A DNA stretch of 64,000 bases from Pseudomonas sp. PDM14 (GTDB lineage: Bacteria > Pseudomonadota > Gammaproteobacteria > Pseudomonadales > Pseudomonadaceae): NCBI RefSeq assembly GCF_014851905.1, contig NZ_JACVAQ010000001.1, positions 186,001-250,000 of the forward strand, read 5' to 3'. Made by a program: the position numbers and the translations under genes. This document shows, piece by piece, positions 44,101 through 50,342 of the stretch (its first letter is position 1; each line of letters starts with the position of its first letter). The notes under the pieces were generated by a model, which searched no databases, had not been told where the DNA came from, and saw nothing but the letters and a program-made list of their open reading frames with translations.

Positions 44101-46800
44101 CGCCAGCACCTGCAGGACCTGGTCATGGCGCTGGTCACCTCGGGCAGCGAAGCCCACCTGGTCGACCGCCCCGGTGGCATCTTCGTCCGTCCGGCGCAGC
44201 AGCTGTCCAGCGAAGACCGCCTGCTGATGCTCGCCGTGGCGCGCCTGGTGCTCAGCGACAGCAAGGGCAGCCTGGCCGAACAGGTGCATCGCCGCCGCGT
44301 CGAGCCACCGCTCACCCGTTTTGATCCGACGCTGATGCGCCTGCCACCGGCGCTTGCCGCACCTGCTACCGCGCCAGCTTGCGCATCGCTGCTGCTGGGC
44401 AATGCGCTCGGCGGCTTCAGCGCCGATGGCAGCGAGTATGTGATCCACCTCGCCCAGGGCGCCAGCACGCCGGCGCCCTGGGCCAATGTGCTGGCCAACC
44501 CGCACTTCGGCTCGGTGATCAGCGAAAGCGGCAGCGCCTACACCTGGAGCGAAAACGCCCACGAGTTCCGCCTCACCCCCTGGCGCAACGATCCGGTCGG
44601 CGATGCCAGCGACGAAGCCCTGTACTTGCGCGACGAGGACAGCGGCCACTACTGGTCGCCGACGCCACTGCCGCGCCCCGGCGTGGGCGCCTACGTCACC
44701 CGCCACGGCTTCGGCTACAGCGTGTTCGAGCACGAGGAAGACGGTATCCACAGCGAGCTGTGGGTGTACGTGGCACTGGATGCACCGATCAAGTTCTCGC
44801 GCCTAAAGATCCGCAACCGCTCCGGGCGCACACGGCGACTGTCAGCCACCGGCTACGTGGCCTGGGTGCTCGGCGACCTGCGCGAGAAATCGGCGATGCA
44901 CGTGGTCACCGAGGAAGATGCCGTCAGCGGTGTGCTGTATGCGCGCAACGCCTTCTCCATCGAATTTCCCGGGCGCGTCGCGTTCTTCGACGTGGACTCG
45001 CCAGCGCGCAGCATCAGCGGTGATCGCAGCGAATTCCTCGGCCGCAACGGCAACCTCAACGCCCCGGCGGCGATGGGCAAACCGCGCCTGTCGGGGCGCA
45101 CCGGCGGCGGCCTGGACCCTTGCGCGGCGATCCAGGTGGCACTGGAGCTGGCCGACGGCGACAGCCAGGAGATCGTCTTTCGCCTCGGCGCCGGGCACGA
45201 CGCCGGAAGCGCCGCACGCCTGGCCCAGGCGCATCGCGGCAGCGCCGCCGCCACGCAGGCGCTGGAGAACGTGCGCCTTCACTGGCGCGACACGCTGGGG
45301 GCAATCCGCATCGAAACCCCCGAGCCAGCCATTGACGTACTGGTCAATGGCTGGCTGATGTACCAGGTCATCGCCTGTCGCTTCTGGGCCCGCAGCGGCT
45401 ACTACCAGTCCGGCGGCGCCATCGGCTTTCGCGATCAGCTGCAGGACAGCATGGCCATGCTCCACGCCAGCCCGGCAGCCTGCCGCGACCACCTGCTGCT
45501 GTGCGCCGCGCACCAGTTCGTCGAAGGCGACGTGCAGCACTGGTGGCATCCACCGCTGAACCGTGGCGTGCGCACCGCCTGCTCCGACGACTACCTGTGG
45601 CTGCCGCTGGCCAGCAGCCGCTACGTGCGCCTGACCGCCGACCATGGCGTGCTCGACGAGCCGGTCGGCTACCTCGAAGGCCGCCTGCTCAACGCTGGCG
45701 AGGAGTCCTACTACGACCTGCCGCAGCGCTCGTCCCTGCAGGAAAGCCTCTACCAGCACTGCGTGCGCGCCATCGAGCGTGGCATGAGCCTGGGCGTCCA
45801 CGGCCTGCCGCTGATCGGCTGCGGCGACTGGAACGACGGCATGAACCGCGTCGGCGAACAGGGGCGCGGCGAAAGCGTGTGGCTGGGCTTCTTCCTCTAC
45901 GACGTGCTGCAACAGTTCGCCCCGATCGCCCGCCTGCAGCAGGACGATGTCTTCGCCCAGCGCTGCGACGCGCATGCCGCGGCGCTGCGCATCAGCCTCG
46001 AAGAACACGGCTGGGACGGAGCGTGGTACCGCCGCGCTTACTTCGACGACGGCACGCCACTGGGCTCCGCGGCCAACGAGGAGTGCCGCATCGACTCCAT
46101 CGCACAGAGCTGGTCGGTGCTGTCCAACGCGGCCGGAGATGACCGCCGACGTACCGCCATGGACTCGCTGGAGCGACACCTGCTGCGCCGCGACGTCGGC
46201 CTGGTGCAGCTACTCGACCCACCCTTCGACAAGGGCGCACTCGACCCGGGCTACATCAAGGGTTACGTGCCTGGCGTACGCGAAAACGGTGGCCAGTACA
46301 CCCACGCCGCGATCTGGGCGGGCATGGCCTTCGCCGCGCTCGGCGACAGTGTCCGCGCCTGGGAGCTGCTGCGCCTGATCAACCCGGTCAGCCACGGCGA
46401 CGATGCCGCCATCGCCGTGTACAAGGCCGAGCCCTACGTGGTCGCAGCCGATGTCTATGGCGTGGCGCCACACGAAGGTCGCGGCGGCTGGAGCTGGTAC
46501 ACCGGCTCGGCGGGCTGGATGTACCGGCTGATCGTCGAATCGCTGCTCGGCGTGCAGCGCGAGGGCGCCCGTCTCACCCTGCAACCGGTACTACCGGAAT
46601 ATTGGCCGGGCTTCACCCTGCACTACCGCTTCGGCAGCACGGCGTACCGCATCGAGGTGACGCAGAGCCGCGAGCCGACACAGACCTTCCTGGACGGCGT
46701 ATTACAGGTCGGCAGCGCAATCACCCTGGTTGACGACGGCGCGCCGCACCACGTGCAGATCCGCTGTCAACCGACGACCGCCCTGCCCTATGCGGCATAA
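38194..46800 (+). CDS. ndvB: Cyclic beta-1,2-glucan synthase (Cgs/NdvB/ChvB type)
   Basis: Giant inner-membrane enzyme that starts, elongates and cyclises beta-1,2-glucan for the periplasm. 2,868 residues, like Brucella Cgs (2,867). Domains in order: a soluble N-terminal region (1-400); two membrane segments (about 409-470); a GT84 glycosyltransferase with TLDTDTQLPRD near 626 and RRHRWIRGDW near 772; more membrane segments (about 822-862 and 943-985); a glucoamylase-like domain (from about 1,270, FSFLYDARRDLFAIGYNADE); two GH94-type sandwich domains; and a C-terminal GH94 catalytic barrel with GCGDWNDGMNRVGEQGRG near 2,542. The last part controls ring size. The ATG follows AAGGAA. In rhizobia these glucans serve osmotic adaptation and host contact; export needs a transporter (NdvA/Cgt) not found here. 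Confidence 0.95.
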   Translation: MNSLWNRSLSRLRGLPRKFEYEPVLRAELFSTEQMASHGSQLAAQHQLSQRSTHNSLLARLADNETLLARSCEMLGQVPQATRRATPAAEWLLDNFYLVEEQIRTARKHLPRGYSRELPSLANGPSSGLPRVYDIALETISHGDGRVDAESLSRFIEAYQSVTPLTLGELWAIPIMLRLALIENLRRVASRVMANWDDRNLANDWADRLSETAGLDAKSVVLTVADMARSQPPMTSSFVAELARRLQGQSAALILPLTWIEQTLGENGLNIERLVQLDAQQQASEQVSISNSIGSLRLLSATDWRSFVERMSHVEQVLRQDPAAIYAGMDFATRDHYRHVVERLARHCNHAEEQVAQAAVDLAESHQGIGVAGHVGYYLVDKGLSELRRQLAARMPLGDGWQRLLRRAPLVFFLLPVLLLSVLFAWPFVDAVRTTGLSNTPLVLLSIATLLMTSRLALGLINWLVTLTVTPTLLPRLDYSDGIPQQSRTLVVVPTLIASARDIEELVEGLEVRFLANRDANLHFALLTDFMDAPNKVLDEDAALLRQARQAIEALNAKYPPVGAERFFLFHRPRRWSVAEHVWMGHERKRGKLAQLNALLRGHGQEHFALIVGNIAALPPIAYVITLDTDTQLPRDVARQLIGAMAHPLNQAQLDPTSRCISAGYAILQPRVGISLPSVGRSPYAQLFGSDAGIDPYTRAVSDVYQDLFEQGSFIGKGIYAVDAFETALQGRFPDNRILSHDLIEGCYARAGLLSDVQLYEEHPARYSADVKRRHRWIRGDWQLLPWLLPWTPKPEGGLERNRLDALARWKIADNLRRSLEPVAFLGLLLYGWFGGVPALPWTLAVVALVLAQPLLSSLLELRRKPHDVPLGQHLRATLRSAVQHFSRGLLTLVWLPFEAQFSVDAIARTLWRVLISRRHLLQWAPSREVERSARNDLPGLYRLMWIAPALALLAAALLLPSPAVLAVASPLLLLWLACPAIAWWLSRPSARSAFSPSAEELRFLRNLARKTWAFFDQHVGPADNWLPPDNVQEQPVAVIAHRTSPTNMGMALLSHLAAHDFGYLSASRLLARLDQSLSSMGRLERYRQHFYNWYDTQTLKPLPPHYVSTVDSGNLAGLLLTLRPGLLELADQPIVNPQLFRGLGDTLAVLHDAMLAVHMDARPLANLQAHLQTAQDDQPNAQVAGERLWQFIQQIEALTPLLASLPESEAQRWMQALLTQCAEQHAELADLYLPAPNPGTTPALATWRQLAQVDPELWPVAARERVLRVRRHAAAHMATAQRLAHLAGELAHMDFSFLYDARRDLFAIGYNADENRLDAAYYDLLASEARLTNFVVIAQGQLPQEGWFTLGRLLTNSGGVPVLLSWSGSMFEYLMPMLIMPSYAGTLLDQTCEAAVARQIEHGLQLGLPWGVSESGYNTLDAQLNYQYRAFGVPGLGLKRGLGEDIVVAPYASALALMVAPEAACKNLQRLAAQGLAGTYGLYEAVDFTPARLPRGQSSVVVQSFMAHHQGMSLLALAYVLLDRPMQRRFESDPQFQATALLLQERVPKSAAQYLHAASAPEADAAARAVETKLRVYTDPDRRRPAVQLLSNGNYHVMVSSAGGGYSRCNELAVTRWQEDISGDNWGMFCYLRDVASGAFWSAAHQPALQRTASYEAIFTDARAEFRVRERDFDSHSEIVVSPEDNIELRRLTLTNRARVRRSLELTSYAEVVLAPAIADALHPAFSKLFVQTELLPALQAILCTRRPRASHDATPWMCHLLAAHGVDIDAISYETDRARFIGRGRSAVNPAAMDRGAEQLSGSAGSVLDPIVAIRCRITLDPGQSATIDLVTGIGDTREACLQLIDKYRDRHLADRVFGLAWTHSQVLLRQLNASLADARLFEQMAASILYANPSLRAEQGVLASNQRNQSDLWGQAISGDRPIVLVQIAAPENIELVRQLVQAHAYWRQKGLSVDLVIWNEDQVGYRQHLQDLVMALVTSGSEAHLVDRPGGIFVRPAQQLSSEDRLLMLAVARLVLSDSKGSLAEQVHRRRVEPPLTRFDPTLMRLPPALAAPATAPACASLLLGNALGGFSADGSEYVIHLAQGASTPAPWANVLANPHFGSVISESGSAYTWSENAHEFRLTPWRNDPVGDASDEALYLRDEDSGHYWSPTPLPRPGVGAYVTRHGFGYSVFEHEEDGIHSELWVYVALDAPIKFSRLKIRNRSGRTRRLSATGYVAWVLGDLREKSAMHVVTEEDAVSGVLYARNAFSIEFPGRVAFFDVDSPARSISGDRSEFLGRNGNLNAPAAMGKPRLSGRTGGGLDPCAAIQVALELADGDSQEIVFRLGAGHDAGSAARLAQAHRGSAAATQALENVRLHWRDTLGAIRIETPEPAIDVLVNGWLMYQVIACRFWARSGYYQSGGAIGFRDQLQDSMAMLHASPAACRDHLLLCAAHQFVEGDVQHWWHPPLNRGVRTACSDDYLWLPLASSRYVRLTADHGVLDEPVGYLEGRLLNAGEESYYDLPQRSSLQESLYQHCVRAIERGMSLGVHGLPLIGCGDWNDGMNRVGEQGRGESVWLGFFLYDVLQQFAPIARLQQDDVFAQRCDAHAAALRISLEEHGWDGAWYRRAYFDDGTPLGSAANEECRIDSIAQSWSVLSNAAGDDRRRTAMDSLERHLLRRDVGLVQLLDPPFDKGALDPGYIKGYVPGVRENGGQYTHAAIWAGMAFAALGDSVRAWELLRLINPVSHGDDAAIAVYKAEPYVVAADVYGVAPHEGRGGWSWYTGSAGWMYRLIVESLLGVQREGARLTLQPVLPEYWPGFTLHYRFGSTAYRIEVTQSREPTQTFLDGVLQVGSAITLVDDGAPHHVQIRCQPTTALPYAA

Positions 46801-46947
46801 CGCACCGACCGCCTCGGGCTCACGTGCGAAGGTAATCGTACTGGGGCCTGATCCTGCCATGCGACACGCACGGTAGCTTCCGCCCCATTGTTTTTGTTGC
46901 CGCTGCAGCTACCTGGCCGTCGGCAGCCTGCACACAAGGAGTCACCC

Positions 46948-47163
46948 ATGGCCCGGCCAATTGCCGACATCATCCAAGCCAACTGGCGCCAGCTCGCCAG
47001 CCTCGCCCGTGTGGTGTGGGACGAGCTGACCCTCGACGAGCTGATCAAATCCGGCGGCGATGCGCAGAAGCTCATCGGCCTGGTACAGACCCGCTACGAC
47101 ATGACACGCAGTGACGCGGAAAAACAGGTCATGAGCTTCTTCGAACGACATCGCACCACCTGA
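46948..47163 (+). CDS. CsbD/YjbJ-like small protein
   Basis: 71 residues with the CsbD pattern of stress-induced proteins: NWRQLASLARVVWDELTLDE, then GDAQKLIGLVQTRYDMTRSD and AEKQVMSFFERH. It has fewer Lys and Gly than typical YjbJ, so assignment to a divergent branch is more cautious. The ATG follows AAGGAG at 7 nt. It is the first of three close genes on the plus strand, ending in a diguanylate cyclase. Confidence 0.7.
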   Translation: MARPIADIIQANWRQLASLARVVWDELTLDELIKSGGDAQKLIGLVQTRYDMTRSDAEKQVMSFFERHRTT

Positions 47164-47181
47164 TCATCGCGAGGTTCCAGC

Positions 47182-47382
47182 ATGCTCTGCGCCTATTTCG
47201 TGGTTGCCCGTGAATCCGGCAACATCATTCGTGTCATCCGGCGCAGCAGCCCGCCCGACGACAGCGCCACGGTCACCAACGTCTACGCCGCCTGCTCCAG
47301 CCTGCATCACTACGAGACGCTGTACGAGAGCGGCCAGGACCTGATCAGCCTGAAGAGCGTGTCGCAGGGCTGGGCCGCATGA
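47182..47382 (+). CDS. Small protein of unknown function
   Basis: 66 residues, MLCAYFVVARESGNIIRVIR..., with predicted beta strands and a tyrosine-rich middle (HHYETLYESGQDL). No family recognised. The ATG follows GAGG. It starts 18 bp after the CsbD-like gene and its stop overlaps the diguanylate cyclase start as ATGA, so it is cotranslated with that enzyme. Confidence 0.65.
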   Translation: MLCAYFVVARESGNIIRVIRRSSPPDDSATVTNVYAACSSLHHYETLYESGQDLISLKSVSQGWAA

Positions 47383-48266
47383 AAGCGGTCGCCCAGAGCC
47401 TGCTGATCAAGGCACTGGAGTCCGCGACCAACGCCATTCTGATCAGCGACCACGCCGGCACCATCGTCTGGGTCAACCAGGCGGCCCTGGACATGGGTGG
47501 CTATGCGCACAGCGAGATGATCGGGCACAACCCGATGCACCAGGAAACCGAGCGCATCCACCAGGAGCGCTACCAGGACATGTGGCAGACGCTGCTCACC
47601 GGCAAGCCCTGGCACGGTGAACTGCAGGCCCTGTGCAAGGATGGCAGCCGTTGCCGGGTCAATCAGGTGGTGACACCGCTGCTCGATGACCGTGGCACCA
47701 TCACCCATTTCATCACCATTCAGCACAGCTTCGCGGTGGTCGAGGAAGACCACGCGGAAATGCGCAGGCTGGCCTACCACGATGACCTCACCGGCCTGCC
47801 CAACCGCGCGCTGTTCATCGACCTGGTGCACCAGGCCATCCAGCACGCAGCGCTGCACCACAAGCAGTTGGCGGTGATGTTCATCGACCTCGACCAGTTC
47901 AAGATCGTCAACGACACCCTCGGCCACGCCTGCGGCGACAAGCTGCTGGTCGCCGTCGCCGAGCGGCTGAGCCGCGCCGTGCGCCGCTCCGACGTAGTGG
48001 CGCGACTGAGCGGCGACGAGTTCGCCATCCTCATCAGCAACCTCGATCAGGCCAGCATCGCCGACACCCTGGCACAGCAACTGATCGCCAGCATCGACCG
48101 CCTGTTTCGCATCGACGAACACCAGATCGCCACGCACATCAGTGTCGGTATCAGTTTCTATCCGCGTGACGGCCACTCCTTCGAGGGCCTGATCACCCGT
48201 GCCGACGCTGCCATGTACTGCGCCAAGGCGGCCGGCGGTGGCGAGGTGCGCGTCAGCCAGTGGTAA
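47379..48266 (+). CDS. PAS-GGDEF diguanylate cyclase
   Basis: 295-residue cytoplasmic enzyme making cyclic di-GMP from two GTP. An N-terminal PAS domain (ISDHAGTIVWVNQAALDMGG, residues about 10-120) joins a GGDEF domain with DLTGLPNRALF, FIDLDQFKIVNDTLGH and the active-site signature RLSGDEFAIL. An inhibitory RxxD site (RRSD) lies five residues before SGDEF, so product inhibition is expected. No EAL domain. It overlaps the 66-residue protein by ATGA; that protein or the CsbD-like one may tune it, which is inference. Confidence 0.93.
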   Translation: MKAVAQSLLIKALESATNAILISDHAGTIVWVNQAALDMGGYAHSEMIGHNPMHQETERIHQERYQDMWQTLLTGKPWHGELQALCKDGSRCRVNQVVTPLLDDRGTITHFITIQHSFAVVEEDHAEMRRLAYHDDLTGLPNRALFIDLVHQAIQHAALHHKQLAVMFIDLDQFKIVNDTLGHACGDKLLVAVAERLSRAVRRSDVVARLSGDEFAILISNLDQASIADTLAQQLIASIDRLFRIDEHQIATHISVGISFYPRDGHSFEGLITRADAAMYCAKAAGGGEVRVSQW

Positions 48267-48353
48267 AACGCGGGCGCGTTCAGGGTCGATTCGCCGCGCG
48301 CATGCAGGTATCGTCTGCGTCTTCGCCCGATCCGCCAGGAAAGCCCCCGCTCC

Positions 48354-48980
48354 ATGAGTCAGCCAGCCGTTCGTACCGCCCTTCTCGCCGTCCTGTTGGC
48401 AAGCGCCGCCCCCGTCCTGGCCAAGGTCGAGATCGAGGCCGTGCAGCACAAGAGCATCGGCCCGATGCTGGTGGCCAAGGTCTCCGAGGACATCGCCCCC
48501 GGTGATTACGAGGTGCTGATGAAGGGCATCATGGCCAACCCCGGCACCTTCGCGCAGAAGGTGGTGATGCTCGACAGCATCGGTGGCAGCGTGCCGGAAG
48601 CCATCCGCATGGGCCGCCTGCTGCGCGAAACCGATTTCGACACCCTGGTGCCCTCCACCGGCGTGTGCCAGGGCACCTGCGTCTACCTGCTGGCGGCCGG
48701 ACGCAAGAAGACCGTGCGCGGGCATGTCGGTATCCACCGGCCGTACTACGCCAACGGAGATTCGGCCCAGGGCGAGGCGCGCTATAACGGCGTGCGCTAC
48801 AACGCTGCGGCCTACCTGCGTGAGATGAACGTGCCAAGCACCCTGATCGAGGAGATGAACCGTATCGACCCGCGGCAGATGCGCGTGCTCAGCCCGGCCG
48901 AGCTGGCGCGTTTTCGCCTCAGCTCACCGACCGTCTCCGCGCCAGCACCAGTGGCAGCCCCGGCACCCGCCAAGAAGTAA
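48354..48980 (+). CDS. Secreted ClpP/crotonase-fold protein, probable non-protease
   Basis: 208 residues with a Sec signal (ending VLA/KVE) and a ClpP-like fold: VVMLDSIGGSVPEAIRMGRLL, then GVCQGTCVYLLAAGRKKTV, then HVGIHRPYY. Periplasmic relatives usually have a Ser between the two cysteines (CxSAC). Here the segment is CQGTC, so the nucleophile appears missing and the protein may not be a protease. The C-terminal 20 residues are Ala/Pro-rich. The ATG at 48354 has AGGAAAG about 10 nt upstream. It follows the diguanylate cyclase by 87 bp. Confidence 0.75.
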   Translation: MSQPAVRTALLAVLLASAAPVLAKVEIEAVQHKSIGPMLVAKVSEDIAPGDYEVLMKGIMANPGTFAQKVVMLDSIGGSVPEAIRMGRLLRETDFDTLVPSTGVCQGTCVYLLAAGRKKTVRGHVGIHRPYYANGDSAQGEARYNGVRYNAAAYLREMNVPSTLIEEMNRIDPRQMRVLSPAELARFRLSSPTVSAPAPVAAPAPAKK

Positions 48981-49165
48981 CCATTGCCCCGAGCGGCGCC
49001 TGCCGTTAGCATCGCCAGCCAAGGCCGATGCTGCCTGCCGCTCGCACCCTACGGGGTTTGGTGAAAGCATCGTTTCCCGACTTCGCCCCTTTCCATCTCG
49101 ATTGGCGAACGCCTCAGCAACGCGAGCACTGACCCGCACTTTCGCCAGCAGAAGGATGGATACGC

Positions 49166-49699
49166 ATGCGCGAACTCCCCGACGCCAAGGCCATGGCCAA
49201 GGCACTCAGAAACACCCTCAAGCACCAGCAGATCGACATCAGCCACAGCCAGGCGCTGGAACTGGTCGCCGCCCAACTCGGCTACGCCAACTGGAACGTC
49301 CTCGCGGCCAAGCTCGCCAGCGCCGAGGCCGATGGCATCCATTTCGCGCAGACGGCGCCGATCTTCCGCATCTTCGATGAAGCCAAGGCGCGGGAATTCT
49401 ATGTCGACTTCCTCGGCTTCAACCTCGACTGGGAACACCGCTTCGGCGACAACTTTCCGCTGTACTGCCAGGTGTCGCGCGCCGGTCTGGTCCTGCACCT
49501 GAGCGGTCACCACGGCGACGCCAGCCCCGGCTCGACCGCCTACATCACCATGCATGGCGTCGAGCGCTTCCAGCAGGAACTGGCCGGCAAGGACTACACC
49601 TACATGAAGCCCGGCATCGAAGCGCTGCCGTGGGGCAAACAGGTGACCGTGACCGACCCGTTCAGCAACCGTATCCGCTTCTGCGAGCCGGACGACTGA
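49166..49699 (+). CDS. Glyoxalase-superfamily protein with N-terminal glyoxalase-related domain
   Basis: 177 residues. The N-terminal 60 (DAKAMAKALRNTLKHQQIDI, QALELVAAQLGYANWNVLAA) form the small helical domain found before glyoxalase/bleomycin-resistance folds. The rest is a single VOC-type unit (IFRIFDEAKAREFYVDFLGF, GLVLHLSGHHGDASPGS, VTVTDPFSNRIRFCEP). Metal-binding residues of true glyoxalase I are incomplete, so the activity is unknown; related proteins bind hydrophobic drugs. The ATG follows AAGGA at 10 nt. A strong terminator follows at 49731. Confidence 0.82.
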   Translation: MRELPDAKAMAKALRNTLKHQQIDISHSQALELVAAQLGYANWNVLAAKLASAEADGIHFAQTAPIFRIFDEAKAREFYVDFLGFNLDWEHRFGDNFPLYCQVSRAGLVLHLSGHHGDASPGSTAYITMHGVERFQQELAGKDYTYMKPGIEALPWGKQVTVTDPFSNRIRFCEPDD

Positions 49700-49730
49700 C
49701 CGCACTTCCCCTTGACTGACCGGCATGGCA

Positions 49731-49761
49731 CGCGGCGAACGTACTGTTCGCCGCGCGTTTT
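49731..49761 (+). terminator. Rho-independent terminator after the glyoxalase-fold gene
   Basis: CGCGGCGAAC and GTTCGCCGCG form a perfect 10-bp stem with a 5-nt loop, followed by CGTTTT. It insulates the cobalamin riboswitch transcript downstream. Confidence 0.8.
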
Positions 49762-49844
49762 CCTGCGCCTGCAATTCGCGTCTCGGCAAAACCGTTAACA
49801 ATTCAACGCGTTGACTCGATTCATCATCGGTGGTCAGATGCGCG

Positions 49845-50172
49845 CCTGTTTCAGGTGCCCCCTGCCGCCGTGCTTGGGGTGAAACGGGAAACCGGTGCGT
49901 CCTTAGCACCTGTTCACGATCTCCTGCCCGTCGGCCAAACAGCGTTAAAAACGTCCTCGGAATGCTCATTTACAGTTCGTAAACTGCGCTTCCTCGGCCA
50001 TTTTTGCCTCGTTTGGCTCTAGTTCAGAAGATCGTGAACAGGTTCTTAGGGACTAGTCCGGTGCTGCCCCCGCAACGGTAAGCGAGCGAACCATTCGACA
50101 GACCACTGTGCCTCGGCATGGGAAGGTGAATGGTTCATGACCCTCGCAAGCCCGGAGACCGGCCTGAACAGG
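49845..50172 (+). promoter_or_regulatory. Cobalamin riboswitch, interrupted by an inserted element
   Basis: The B12-box GCTGCCCCCGCAACGGTAAG is at about 50063-50082, preceded by GGGAAACCGGTG (49886-49897) as in adenosylcobalamin aptamers. The outer P1 stem pairs CCTGTT-t-CAGG (49845-49855) with CCTGAACAGG (50163-50172). The hairpin between GGTG and the B12-box side would be GTCC-TTAG-GGAC, but a 138-bp element sits in its loop. Without element and target duplication the switch is about 185 nt, normal length. It should repress the TonB receptor and ABC genes when cobalamin is plentiful. Confidence 0.88.
49907..50044. mobile_element. MITE-like element inside the riboswitch
   Basis: 138 bp with terminal inverted repeats: ACCTGTTCACGATCT (49908-49922) and its exact complement AGATCGTGAACAGGT (50029-50043). 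It is flanked by direct repeats CTTAG (49902-49906 and 50045-50049), a likely 5-bp target duplication. It has no coding capacity. An internal palindrome TTTAC-AGTTC-GTAAA is at 49969-49983. A diverged, oppositely oriented copy is at 4341-4494. Confidence 0.78.
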
Positions 50173-50342
50173 TTGTGCGAAAACCACTGCGCTCGTACGC
50201 GCCGTTTTCACGCAGCCTGAAGCATTGTTTGGCAAACCCGCGGTGGGCGGGCGCAGGCCGGTTTCCGTGGGCGCGTGCGCCTGCGATTCCCTATGCGTTG
50301 TTCCCTCCGGGATTCATTCATTCCTGTTTCGAGTGGAACGAC

